From Oehlia diaphana (lineage: Eukaryota > Glomeromycota > Glomeromycetes > Glomerales > Glomeraceae), in assembly GCA_003833135.1 (NCBI GenBank), contig QZLH01000009.1, forward strand, positions 267,272-318,711: DNA of 51,440 nt, in the 5' to 3' direction. Shown here piece after piece: positions 1 to 10,465 of the stretch (its first letter is position 1; every line of letters begins with the position of its first letter). The notes under the pieces are model-generated. The model was given only the letters and a program-made list of their open reading frames with translations. It did not search any database and was not told the origin of the DNA. A program made the position numbers and the translations under genes.

Positions 1-601
1 TAAAAAATGTTCAAAAATGAATTGCTTATTAAATATACGGAATTTGTATACGGAATCTATAGAAACGTACATAAAATGTATACAAAACGTATCCTTTCCG
101 TATACATATTTCTTATAGGGTTATATTACAAATTGTGCTATTCTTTTGGAACAATGTTAATGAGGTCCTATAAAATGCAAATGAGATCGATTATTACTAT
201 AATGAATTTTTCTTATAAAATTCATAACAATTTTAATTATTTTTTAAATTTATTTAACATTATAGCAAGAATTTCTTCTTATTTTAACTTGTTTAAATAT
301 TTATAATTATTTATTATAAGATATTAGTTTATCTCTATCAAAATTTTTTTTAAAACTTCATAATTTAAGGCATTAATAGAATATAGTATAAAAATTAGAT
401 TATTGACTCTTCTATGAACTTTGTATATGGAACAGCATTTATACTAAGAAATTACATGTGCAAGATGAACTTCGATAAAATGTGATTTTATTTATGATAA
501 CACTGCGTCACTGCTGGTATAAGTTTTATAACCTTCCAATTTAAATATATATATCATTTTGTTTATTTGTAGTAAAGATTGTGGTCAGTTTCTTGAAAAA
601 C
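1..601. other. AT-rich intergenic DNA
   Basis: No supportable gene. An open frame at 7-306 is AT-rich, has no recognisable domain and no splice context. Short repeats of a CGTATAC-type motif occur at about 40-110. Confidence 0.5.
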
Positions 602-873
602 ACCTCAACCAGTATTGTCACGGGACACGGACACGGACATTGGACAGTCCCGGACCGGACCATGTTCGCTATAATTTCATGTCCGGGACATTTTGTCCGC
701 ATTAATGCCAGCCGTTTTACTTGTTAATTCCAGCCAAAAGATTTTTAAGGTTGGTTAGCAGATTGCTTGTGTCCGCGGAGTCCGCAGACTACGGACTCGG
801 ACATGGATTATTTGGATGTCCGTGCCCACAAAAAATCGCCGGACAATATCTCATGTACAACACTGCCCTCAAC
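602..873. mobile_element. Small non-autonomous hAT-type element with target duplication
   Basis: The element proper is about 610-865 (256 bp). Its left end reads CAGTATTGTCACGGGACACG, and the reverse complement of its right end begins CAGTGTTGTACATGAG, so the tips match as CAGTRTTGT. The flanks are ACCTCAAC (602-609) and CCCTCAAC (866-873), a 7/8 match, which is the 8-bp duplication length typical of hAT insertions. The interior is rich in GGACACGGAC and its reverse complement and would fold into long hairpins. It has no coding capacity. Its higher GC makes it stand out from the surroundings. A decayed hAT transposase lies near 18-19 kb, but I cannot show that it mobilised this copy. Confidence 0.6.
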
Positions 874-2020
874 GGCTCAACCTAAATAAAAATGTGGGGA
901 GTAGAAATTTTAATTATCAAGAAAGACCTATATACTAATTCTGACTCTTGTCTATTCTAAAATTCGGAAAATTAAGGGCGAAATCATGTGATATTGAAAA
1001 ATGAACATCTAGTTTTTTTTTTACACACTCAACACTGATTTTTATAATTTTTTTTTTAAAATGTAATATATATATTTTTTTAAATATCATATTTCTAATC
1101 TTATCCCGATCAATGAAGCGTAGATATTTTTTATTGTTGATCGTGACCTTCCGGCAAATTTTTGCCAATTATTCAAAGCGATGATTGTAGAGATAGTACT
1201 GATAAAAAGATAAGAAATTGGGTATAAACCCCAGTTACGTTGATGTTATTGATTGTACAGAATACAATAGTATGTGTGTAACCAGTTTGTGATAATATTG
1301 TTCGTGTTGTTTGATGCATATAAATGAAACTTTGTAGTATATAATAAATAAAACAATAAGAATAGATTTATTTGTTTATTTTTACTTCGAGGGTACAATG
1401 TTACGTTGGCGTTTATGTTGATCATTTCTATGAAATTTCCCTATTTCGTTCGTTCTTGTGTTACCGTTATGTAATTTCTTGTATACTGTTACCATCATTG
1501 AGTGAAAATTCGATGAATTGTTAGCATTCAATAACGTATTGGCTCAAAAGTTTCTAGTTCTTTTCATTTCATACAGTCAATTGATTCATTATTATTCTAT
1601 TTCCGGTTTATTTCTGCGTAACAAATTGGAATTCGTTAAATTTTATAAAATATAAAAAGTCTTTCTTTCAGCCATTCCGTGAGTTCAAATAAAGTTTTCT
1701 AAAAAACTTAATAATGTCACAGTGCAATTTATCTACCACATACACCGTGTACAGAATATGAAAAGACGCCACAATGCATAATTTTTATTGCGTTTGCGAT
1801 CATATCTAATTCTGTATATTGTAAAAGTAAACAAAAATCCGAAAAAATTTATGGAATTATCATTTATGGGATCTGTAACATAAACGTGCATAATTATAGA
1901 GACACAACATGAATAAATCTTTTAATAGTTTATCTAGTGTAGGTACAGTATATTCATTGTAATTTTATTCATTTATTGTATCATTACCATTATTGCTTTC
2001 ATAAAAATATTTTTTCTTTC
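874..2020. other. AT-rich intergenic DNA
   Basis: I see no gene, RNA or clear repeat. A minus-strand open frame at 935-1168 consists mostly of lysine, isoleucine and phenylalanine from A/T runs and is not credible. Confidence 0.5.
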
Positions 2021-2037
2021 TAATAAACGAACGAAAA

Positions 2038-2363
2038 ATGGCTTTTAACGATCAGTTATTGTTACAATATATCAAGACAGAAGCAGTTGATTCAAATGAA
2101 TCAACTGATTCGTTCGTTAATCTTAAAATTCATGATTATGTTAAGTATATAAGAATATATATATTAATTAAAGTGAATTTAGTTCTTTTCAGTTATTAAC
2201 AATACTCCTGATTCTGTAAGTCTAAAATAATATCAAATTACTTTAAAAGAATTTTATATTTATTACAAATGTATCTTTTTTTTTAACATTAAAATAGCTT
2301 GAGATGGAAAACGATGATATTATTAATATTTTGTTCCATCAAAAAGGTTTTTCTTTGGCGTAA
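2038..2363 (+). CDS. Tentative small spliced gene, unknown function
   Basis: An ATG at 2038 after AACGAACGAAAA opens a hydrophilic frame starting MAFNDQLLLQYIKTEAVDS. Downstream, two exon-like pieces fit each other: 2193-2215, preceded by TTCTTTTCAG and followed by GTAAGT, and 2298-2363, preceded by AAAATAG and ending in TAA. Joined, they read INNTPDSLEMENDDIINILF, with a short tail, in one frame. The weak point is the first junction: no GT donor after the first piece leaves the single nucleotide the second piece needs, so the model is incomplete or the gene is decayed. I do not recognise the protein. A similar AACGAACG...ATG context recurs at about 2756-2770 and could be a degenerate copy. 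Confidence 0.25.
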
Positions 2364-4078
2364 CTCGTTGTGTTAATGCACCAATATTAAAATATTTATC
2401 TTTTTTTTTATTTTATATTTAGGTGGTGGTTTCTAAAATAAATAGTCATAAATCGATTTTTTTTACGATGTTTATATTTAAGCTCTCATAAGTTTACGTT
2501 TTCTGTTATTAAGAAATTGAAATTATCATATTAACCGACAGCCTATTGTCACAAGTCACAACTTTCATTTCGCGAACGATATATTTACGAATGCTCATTA
2601 TATTAAATAATTTTTTAATACTAATATATGATATAATAAACATGATTCCATATATATTTTGTATAATAACTTCTATTACATTTCATATGTCTTGTATAAA
2701 TTAAATATTAATAGCAACTCTGTGACACGCAATTATAAATTTGAATATTTATATAAACGAACGCAGAATGATTTATTAGATGAATAATAAATCGGATCAT
2801 CTGTTATATATTATTCTGTTCATTACCCAAATGTTTCTAGCTTGCTTAACGCAAGAAATTGATTCAATCTAATTTAAATACTAATCAAATTACTGACAGT
2901 TGAAACATTCAAAACACGGAAGCAATAATAAAAGAATATTCTCTCCTAGTAAATACTGCAAAATTAATCATCGTGTATCTTCAGCAAAAAGTACTAGTTG
3001 AACATGAGAAAAACACTCAGTTGATGTTTTGGTCGACACAAGAATATGTCTGGTAAATATGAAAAATGTTTTATTATTTAAATATAAATAAACATATTTC
3101 TATTTAATTGGAGAAGAAAATTAGCTGCTGGCGTGAAAGTGACATTAGTTTAGTAAATATGATTGTTCTTTTTGAATTAAAAAATACTCTCATAAATGGT
3201 TACGTCACGCAAATTAGATATCAAACAAAAGGAAATGTAAAATGTAATAATTTACCTTATTTTATTTATTTTATTTTTACCAAGTTTAGTATCTTCCATC
3301 AGATTTCTTTATTGCATACATTATAGAGGCCTGATATTTTAATATTTTTATAATTTAATATTTAATTTGATTTAACAAAAATTGTTTTTAGAAACTAAGA
3401 ATCTTGCGGCATAGTGATTATTCAGCAAATGTAAATTTTTACAATTTGCTATTCAAAAATACTAAAATCTATAAAAACTTTAAAATATATAAGTAGAAAT
3501 CATAAGTATTCATGCATTTATGATTTATTAATATTGATTGTAATTTAAATCAAAATTAGCGCAGCTGTCAACATGAAAATAATTTATTTAAAGATAAATA
3601 AAAATTTTTACGTAAAAATACATATAGTGAATACAAAATAAAAAAATTATTGAAATGCAATAAAAGAAATCTAAAACTCTAAATAGTGAATTCTAAAACA
3701 CATTACTGTTACGTATTATAAATTTGTGACGCAGCTGAAAATCCGATTTGCACCCGGCACATTGCAGGTCTCTAACACATTAATAACTAGAGGCTGCATC
3801 TTTTGGAGTCTATTTACTATCTAATTCGAACTAATTATTAAATAAATAAAGTTAACCTTATATAAAAAAGTAATGTAATTAAAAATATTATAAAGATTTA
3901 GGAAGGCGAAATGGAAAGGCTTAAAAGGCATTTTGAGCATTCATATTATGTATTAATAAACGCAATTGATTTGTTATATTTAGTATAAAACAGAAAAGGG
4001 ATCATTTCTGTTAATTTTTATTTAAATACAATGCTATTTCGATTTAAAGTAAAACATGTCACGAATTATTTAATCATA
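2364..4078. other. AT-rich intergenic DNA
   Basis: No gene that I can support. Short open frames such as 3108-3326 have no domain, splice context or codon signal. Confidence 0.45.
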
Positions 4079-4348
4079 GGTCATTGAGTCACTTTGAGAT
4101 TTGATAAACATAAGAAATTAAAAATTGTACTTAACCACAATTACAATGGGTATAGCATTTTCCACATACATCACAGCCTTCGCCGCCATACCTCATGGCA
4201 CAGTTACAACTGTCTCCATATGTTTTGCCGGTATTTCCGCAGCAATAGCAACCTAATAGCAAATGAATTTTATTAGTCTGTGTCGGCGAATTATATAATA
4301 TCAGGGGAAGTTAGAATTCATATCAAAATCCTAAGTGACTCAATGACC
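4079..4348. repeat. Perfect 16-bp inverted repeat bracketing metallothionein exon 2
   Basis: GGTCATTGAGTCACTT at 4079-4094 has its exact reverse complement at 4333-4348. One arm lies inside the intron of the minus-strand metallothionein-like gene, just after the donor. The other lies about 36 nt past the stop codon. Each arm contains TGAGTCA, the AP-1/Gcn4-type site. In the transcript the arms could pair and enclose the acceptor and all of exon 2. As DNA they could be two bZIP sites or the termini of an old insertion. Confidence 0.7.
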
Positions 4349-4364
4349 AATTTTACTTACACAT
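4131..4364 (-). CDS. Metallothionein-like cysteine-rich peptide (2 exons)
   Basis: The peptide is a predicted cytosolic binder of copper, zinc or cadmium. Exon 1 is ATG plus one base (4364-4361), followed by a perfect donor GTAAGT at 4360. The intron is 4360-4253 and ends CTATTAG. Exon 2 is 4252-4131 and ends in TAA. The product is 41 residues with 11 cysteines in clusters: CCYCC at 2-6, CNC at 17-19, CDVCGKC at 28-34 and CNC at 38-40. It has no other hydrophobic core. CxC, CxxC and CC spacing with Gly, Asn and Lys between is characteristic of fungal metallothioneins; the peptide is longer than the Neurospora type and shorter than some described from arbuscular mycorrhizal fungi. The opposite strand is open at 4094-4276 but encodes nothing recognisable. 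Family assignment rests on composition and spacing. Confidence 0.8.
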
Positions 4365-4475
4365 TACTTGTATTTAATAATTTGTAAAGGAAGGAAAACC
4401 GCCGCTTTAAATATTTTTTTTTAGACGATGAACAATAGAAAGTAAATTTACATAATTATTTCAGGCATGCTTGGC

Positions 4476-4565
4476 GTTATTTATAAAAGTATTGAATTTC
4501 CTGCATAGATGACGTGCTTTTGCACTCATCTATGAAAGGCGTTAAATTTCTTGCATAGATGACGT
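4476..4565 (-). promoter_or_regulatory. Putative metallothionein promoter with duplicated element
   Basis: Read toward the minus-strand gene, a TATA-like TTATAAATA lies at about 4478-4486, roughly 115 nt before the ATG. Just upstream, the 21-bp block AATTTCYTGCATAGATGACGT occurs twice, at 4495-4515 and 4545-4565, one mismatch apart, 50 bp between starts. Each copy carries TGACGT, an ATF/CREB-type core. CATAGATGA in the first copy also pairs with TCATCTATG at about 4526-4534. Position and duplication suggest a regulatory element; which factor binds is inference. Confidence 0.4.
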
Positions 4566-4978
4566 AATTACACAGCCACATTACTTTAACGATCAAAATT
4601 TTCAACAGATAAAGAAAATTCGTTGTCTTGGCAAACCTTTACCATTTTTCTAGGCTATATGAATTTCCTTGTCTCATTTATTGCACGAGTGGAATAATGT
4701 CAACAAACTAGCACAGTCACTAACATGATAGTTATCAATAAAATCGCAAATATAGTTTTGTCTTTTCTTCCTATGGACTCACAATCCAATTAAGGTTAGG
4801 ATTAGGGATTAGCTTAGAAATAATTTATTATGGTAATCTTGTTTGATAAAATACTGTAATGAAGGTCGATTAGATTAATTTGCGCCTTTTATATCTTTTT
4901 TTATTGAAGTTTCTAAAATGATATAAGGCGGGGACAAAAAGGAAATCATAACCTACTAATACTTTACACATTTTTTAT

Positions 4979-4981
<3 letters not shown>

Positions 4982-5053
<72 letters not shown>
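4982..5053. repeat. Poly-T tract (72 nt) ending in an N
   Basis: An uninterrupted run of 72 T followed by one undetermined base at 5054. The true length is unreliable. Confidence 0.9.
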
Positions 5054-5090
5054 NAAAACTTGTTTTAAATTTTTATTCTTTTTTTTTTAG

Positions 5091-5259
5091 GCATCTGGCT
5101 CTTTGATCTTCTTGGATATCTTTGTTTGTAAGTTATTTAACTTCTTTTCTTTAATTTTTCTTTTAATAATGAATAGTACTAATATCCAACATCTTTCTTT
5201 TTTCAGATGGTTGGTTCTTAACTCTTCAGATTCGGTGTAGTCATGCACTTTATTTTTAG
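5091..5259 (+). pseudogene. Two exon-like pieces, unknown product
   Basis: A 37-nt piece (5091-5127) follows a T-rich tract ending TTTTTTTTAG and is followed by GTAAGT. A second piece (5207-5259) follows TTTTTTCAG. Joined across a 79-nt intron they stay in frame and read SGSLIFLDIFVYGWFLTL and so on to a TAG. No start codon or upstream exon is visible beyond the poly-T tract. It could be the 3' end of a decayed or repeat-borne transcript. I do not recognise it. Confidence 0.3.
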
Positions 5260-5303
5260 ACAAACTGAAGTATAAATTGTATAAATTGACTTGAGGTTAA
5301 AGG

Positions 5304-5437
5304 TCATAAGCTATCTCACCAGCTGGCAAAGTGTATGAAATTTCTTTTATTTCACAAAAGAAAGCCTTACTAAAGTTATCTTTAGTGTAGGTTTAGTAAT
5401 ACATTGCCTTAATTGAGCGTGGCCACGAAGTTTATGA
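5304..5437 (+). repeat. Dispersed repeat, copy 1
   Basis: About 134 bp beginning TCATAAGCTATCTCACCAGC and ending GAAGTTTATGA. It matches the reverse complement of 51193-51325 at roughly 90% by eye, including AAAGTTATCTTTAGTGTAGG and AATACATTGCCTTAATTGAG. No long open frame is shared. It is probably part of a transposable element whose ends I cannot define. Confidence 0.75.
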
Positions 5438-6712
5438 TTCTATATATCGTAAATGAATAAAATTACGACCATATATTGTTGTCCAAATTGGTCTCATTTT
5501 ACATTTAGATTATGTACATCAATTTAATATAGATATTTAACTCGTTTGGATCAATCATAATAAATTTGCTGTTACATATGAAACGATTTACAAGATATAC
5601 ATACTGTATATTCAATAAACATTCCTGTTACTAATAATTATTTGACGATCATTTAGTATAGTTTCAACACTGTTTTAATGTTATCACTATGCAATTACAA
5701 GTATTATAATAGACTGTAGCAAATCCACCTTTACGTATTTCTTTAATATTATTAAACTGGTCATATGGTATCTATTCAACAATTGTATTAAGATAACTGT
5801 TAATTTTTAATTGCATTTTTTGAATAAAATTTTTTAATATTGAAAAATTTAAATTCACAGTACCATTTACGATACTATAACAACACTGTCACAGCATTAT
5901 AAGTGTATTGTAACTTTGCGTTAACATACAATGCATTGTCACGTTATTACAACCATGATGTTACATCATAGTGAAAGTGTTGTCTTAAAATCATAAGTTT
6001 CTGCTATGGATGTAATAACAACTTATTTTTGTTGCCAAGTCTACTATCTCAGATTGTTTCGCAAATTATCTTCCTATATAAATATTTTAAATTCATCAAA
6101 ATTTAAAATAATGAGACCAAATTCTATGATTTCTACACTTTTTAAATAATACCGAAATTAGATGATTTTTATCTTATTCTATAAACCTAATAATTGCTAA
6201 ATTATTCGATTTTTAGATGCTCCTTTTAAGTATTTACGAATAAATACATCAATGAAATTTAGAGCAAATTAACAATGGAATTATAGATAGAAAATAATTT
6301 TAAGTAAGAACCCAACCTTATTTAGTCCTTCCTTATTTTATACTGCTTGTTTTAAACTGAGTTATGAAATTATTAGATTTACTCTACTTATATCATCTTA
6401 TCTTTTATTTTCCCTTTGAACCTCATTTCCATAAGGTGCTTTTCTTTAGTAATTAGTTCTATCTAGTTTCACGTACTTCAATCACCACTTTTCCAAAATT
6501 TTCCGGCCTATCTATTAAGGAAAAAAAATTACTATGAGCTATAAAATTTGTCACTATTTAATAGGGTAACTAAACAATAAATTTTAAATTAACATTGTTT
6601 ACTCATTATTATATTTTATGAGTCAATTCTTATATAATCAAATTTTTATATTCTTACATATTTATTAAATATTTTGATAAATCTTTTTTTTTTATTTTCA
6701 ATATATCTCGAT
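5438..6712. other. AT-rich intergenic DNA
   Basis: No gene seen. It includes the upstream region of the nucleotidyltransferase-like gene, without a clear promoter motif. Confidence 0.45.
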
Positions 6713-8452
6713 ATGAATAATATATCTTATATTCTTGCTTCTAATGATAATGATGTACTACATATTTTAGAAGTCATTAATAAGGATGAAAAAGATAGCA
6801 CTTCTCTTATAGATCATCCTGTACTTATTGGATCTCGTGCTGCTAAATGGCATATTCCACTTTTTCGTGATCCTAATGATTGGGATTTAATAGCAACCAT
6901 TTCACAATCAATTTCATTTATTAATACAATTAAATCTAATGCAATTTTTAAATATATAAAATTGATTTATTATCCGGAAAGTGGATTAAAAATTGTTGGA
7001 AAATGTATTGAATCATTCTCATTTACGGGAAGAAATTATGGAAATTCTATCTTATTTAATATTGAACTTGTCTCTGATAAAGTTGATTTCAGAAAAATGA
7101 ACCCAAATAAAAAAATAGATGATTTATATGATACTGATGATGATGATGATAATGATGATGATGATGAGGGTACTCATGGTAATAATGATGAGGATATTTC
7201 AATTTTTGAAAGTTTCGAAGATAGTACTAAACCGAAAACAAGTTCATTGATGATTTTAGAATTATGTCATGATATTAAAGATAAAATAATGTTTCCAATG
7301 ATGCCAAACTTTTTATGTATAGTTGCTCCATTAAATATACTTGAAGCTTTAAAATCATCTCATATTAATTATCCATCTAATTTTCAAAAGAATATTACAG
7401 ATTTACACATATTAAGAGTTTCATTAGGTTATAATATAACTCAAGCATTGTGCGGTCCACAGCGTGATGAACTAATTGAGCTTATGTTAAAGACTCGTAT
7501 TATGGAAACTGAAATTATACAAAAGGCACAAGTTGATTTATTTATGACTAGTAATAACGAGGAATTTTTTGATCATAATCATCATAATAAACTCTCTATA
7601 CAAAGGCGTATTCCACATGATGATATACATGAACTTGTTAAATATGGTGAACATCCCATTTATGAGAGTTTAAAGATTGATAAGGTATAAAAAATTTTTT
7701 ATTATTAATTATTAATATAATAATTATAAATTATGATACTAATATTTTAAATTAAATATATACTAGTCTAAAACATTGATAGAAAAATCTCTTTTTGAAA
7801 AGATTGATTATCAAACAAAACTTAATTGTGTAAAAGAAGAAGCAATGACTATTGCACTTGAAAGATATCTTATTCCGATGGTTTCCAAAAATCAAGAAAC
7901 TTCTTATAACCTAGCACTTGCTAGAATTTGTACTACATTATCTAAAGGTTGGTTTTGTCAATTTGCGGTTGATAACTATCCTAAACTTTTAAATCTTGAT
8001 AAAGATTTGTTATCAATTGCATATGATATAATTGACAAATATCCTTTAGAACAAAAAAAACAACTTTCATCAATGTTTGATTCAGAATCTCAAATCATTT
8101 TTGAAACTATTAAACCTTATACTAAAGAAATTTTATCTTTTGATGAAGTACGTTTATATAATTGTCGAGGTAATAGAACTGGAATTGAGATTACTTCCCC
8201 AGTAGATAGATTTGTGTCAATTACAGCTATTGTTACAACTCTGTATATGACTTGTGATAAACGTCAAAACTATTGGTCAGCATCCGTTGTAATTTTACCT
8301 AGTGATGAACTAGAGGCTATGAGGTAATATTCTGATTCAATATTTACATACCTTTATTTTTGCTGTTTACAATATATTTATTTATTAATTTTAATATTTC
8401 TAGTGATATAGATTATGAAAGTGATGATGAAAGGTACAATTTTTATTACTAA
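6713..8452 (+). CDS. Nucleotidyltransferase-like protein (3 exons)
   Basis: Exons are 6713-7684, 7767-8323 and 8404-8452, joined by GT-AG introns of 82 and 80 nt, giving 525 residues. The start is the ATG at 6713. Residues 40-47 (GSRAAKWH) followed by NDWDLIAT (D56 and D58) form the GS...DxD signature of the nucleotidyltransferase fold. An acidic Asp/Asn/Glu run lies at about 138-160. The block HDDIHELV...YGEHPIYESLK at the end of exon 1 continues directly into KEEAMTIALERYLIP in exon 2; this pair resembles a protein family I associate with phages, bacteria and large DNA viruses. The spliced join supports the first intron. Exon 3 adds a short acidic tail that avoids an immediate stop after exon 2 and is less certain. 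The substrate is unknown. Confidence 0.75.
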
Positions 8453-8471
8453 AAAAAAAAAAAAAAAAAAA

Positions 8472-8537
<66 letters not shown>
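8451..8537. repeat. Poly-A (25) joined to poly-T (62)
   Basis: A run of A (8451-8475) abuts a run of T (8476-8537). It directly follows the proposed stop codon of the preceding gene. The palindromic homopolymer may be an assembly artefact or a fold-back relic. Confidence 0.85.
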
Positions 8538-8538
<1 letters not shown>

Positions 8539-9339
8539 TATGATCGGACATCACTTTGAAAATTTTGCACAAAAAATCTTTTTTATTTATTCATAGCATA
8601 GTACTGAGATAATTTCTATTAACCACTTGATCAGAAATACTATTATCTTGATTTTTTCATCAAAAAATTAGAAAGAATTCATTTTATAATGAAAAAAAAT
8701 TTTTTTTTTTTAATCGTAATTTCGTAAAATGGTAAAATTTTCAGTTTATAGTTTAAGCCATGCCGACCATTTCCAAATATAGCTACTATTGTTAAATGCC
8801 AGCCGAAATTTTGCCGAAATTATTGCCAGAATTACCGAAATTTGGCCAGTATTATGAACCGTTGATTCAAAAATATTTTATGAGATAACCCGACCAAAAT
8901 AGCAATTAGTATCATGACAGAAGCTAACAAGATTAATGTTCTTTTATAATTCTGGCAGTGAAGTTTAAAAATTTTTAACAGGGTTTTTAAGTCTTTTAGA
9001 AATAATGCGTCTGGTTGTAAGGTTTCAAAAACTGTATTTTTGGAAGTGATGTAACAGTGAATATAAACATTAATTAACATTAATTATTGAAAATTTTATT
9101 ACCAAAATCTCGTTCTAACCAGTAAGTGTCCATAGTCTTCCAGGGTATTACAGTAATTTTCCATAATATAACCAAATCAACCATTTTACTTAATATTTAC
9201 TTTATTTCTAGAATGACTTAATTTCATATAACATTTTCGGTAAAAAAGAGAAGAATAGTTGTTCATCTTGGTAATCATCCTGATTCTCGACTTTTTTATT
9301 AATAGATAAATAAAGAACGTTTACAACAAGAAAATATCT
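8538..9339. other. Intergenic DNA with a short degenerate repeat
   Basis: At about 8785-8855 the motif GCCGAAATT/TTGCC(A)GAA recurs four or five times in both orientations, suggesting a decayed hairpin element. Similar TTTTTGCCAAAA/TTTTTGGCAA pairs occur near 21820-21850. An open frame at 8832-9080 on the minus strand is not convincing. Confidence 0.35.
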
Positions 9340-9815
9340 TCAAATGTACTGGCAAGAAGTAAGCTGGTGCAATTTGTACAACAATTAGAAAAACTCCTAA
9401 TTAAATTAAATTTAATGTTTTGTTATAATATTTTATATGAACTTAAAAATGCAATTTGTGCTTATCCATTATATAAGTTTGATAAAAAAATTAGATGCTT
9501 ATAATCTTGTAATTATTCTAATAGATTTTATTTACTATTAATTTAAAATTAGAAAATAATCAATATTCAAATCCAAATGAATTTAAAGACGATATAAATT
9601 TAATATTTAATAATTGTTTTATATCTAATGATATTGAAACTGAAATGTATAATTTAGGTAAAGAATTAAATTGTAATTTTAAGGAATATTGGACTGTTTA
9701 TTATTATCAAGAACAAAATAGTTTAAAACAAGAACTTTTTCACATTGAACCAGAAGATTTACAAGGATTAATTGAACAAGAATATTCACAAGAATTAAGA
9801 AGACCTTCAAATTGA
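9340..9815 (+). pseudogene. Decayed bromodomain protein fragment
   Basis: A bromodomain binds acetyl-lysine on histones. The first block (about 9343-9500) reads KLVQFVQQLEKL, then CYNILYELKN, then AYPLYKFDKK, which fits the start of a bromodomain (helix Z and the PF-V-D stretch). A stop and the loss of the segment around the usual PMD motif follow. The second block (about 9522-9815) begins LFTINLKLENNQYSNPNEF and continues to INLIFNNC and MYNLGKEL.CNFKEYW, matching helices B and C, where the conserved Asn binds acetyl-lysine. The second block could start after the acceptor-like AATAG at about 9516-9520. No start, no full ZA loop and an early end indicate a relic. Confidence 0.6.
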
Positions 9816-10091
9816 ATAGCAGCGCACACCATCCCTTCATATATAGTGGCCTCTCCAATATGTTTGGCAATCATTAAGAAAGACAAAAAGGACTAAATTC
9901 AATTATTTTAAAAAAAGGTTTTTCTAATAAATGTAATGCAAGTACAAAATTCTTATTTTAATTTTTACCTGGTAAAAAATTTTTTAACAAAAGATAAAAT
10001 TGTGAAATTGTGATTATTTTCATATTTGAACATGTGATCGTGTTTCAATATAGTAATTAATTTACATATTTACATATGGAAATATTGTAAT
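9816..10091. other. AT-rich spacer
   Basis: Nothing recognisable between the bromodomain relic and the LTR-like block. Confidence 0.4.
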
Positions 10092-10465
10092 TGTTACCAC
10101 CGGTTTCTGACGTTCGGTAGGTAGTAACAGAAAGAAATATAAGGATCGGTTAATAAATGACAAGGTAATATAACGATGTATGACAAGCGATAAGGTAAAG
10201 TGTATACGGATAAACGATAATAAACGATTATGAACGATAATAAGTGATATGATAGATTGAGGATAGATCGGGTGGCGTGCGTTTTAGTGATATGGATAAT
10301 CAACGGTGTATAACAAAAAATGATAAGTGATAATGAAAGACAATGATTATAAAACATGATTGTGTTAAAAAATGATAAAACGTATATAAGGTAATGTGGA
10401 AACAGATCGGTCGTTAATAACTGAAATAAATACGATATTACTGCCTCTATCGCGCTTCGGTAATA
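10092..10465 (+). mobile_element. Possible solo LTR
   Basis: The block begins TGTTACC and ends GGTAATA, imperfect inverted tips. Inside are a TATA-like TATATAAGG at about 10383-10391 and AATAAA at about 10425-10430, the order expected of a promoter and polyadenylation signal within an LTR. The middle is made of degenerate ACGATAATAA units. No exact target duplication, no paired LTR and no retrotransposon genes are visible, so this could equally be a degenerate satellite. Confidence 0.3.

Noticed and set aside
7..306. 99-codon open frame at the window start
   Set aside because: AT-driven composition, no domain, no splice context.
935..1168. Minus-strand 77-codon frame
   Set aside because: Lys/Ile/Phe runs from homopolymers; no family resemblance.
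4094..4276. Plus-strand 60-codon frame
   Set aside because: It is the antisense of metallothionein exon 2; the His/Cys content is a shadow of the opposite-strand cysteine codons, and it has no ATG start.
8378..8572. Minus-strand frame with poly-Lys and poly-Phe
   Set aside because: Encoded by the poly-A/poly-T tract.
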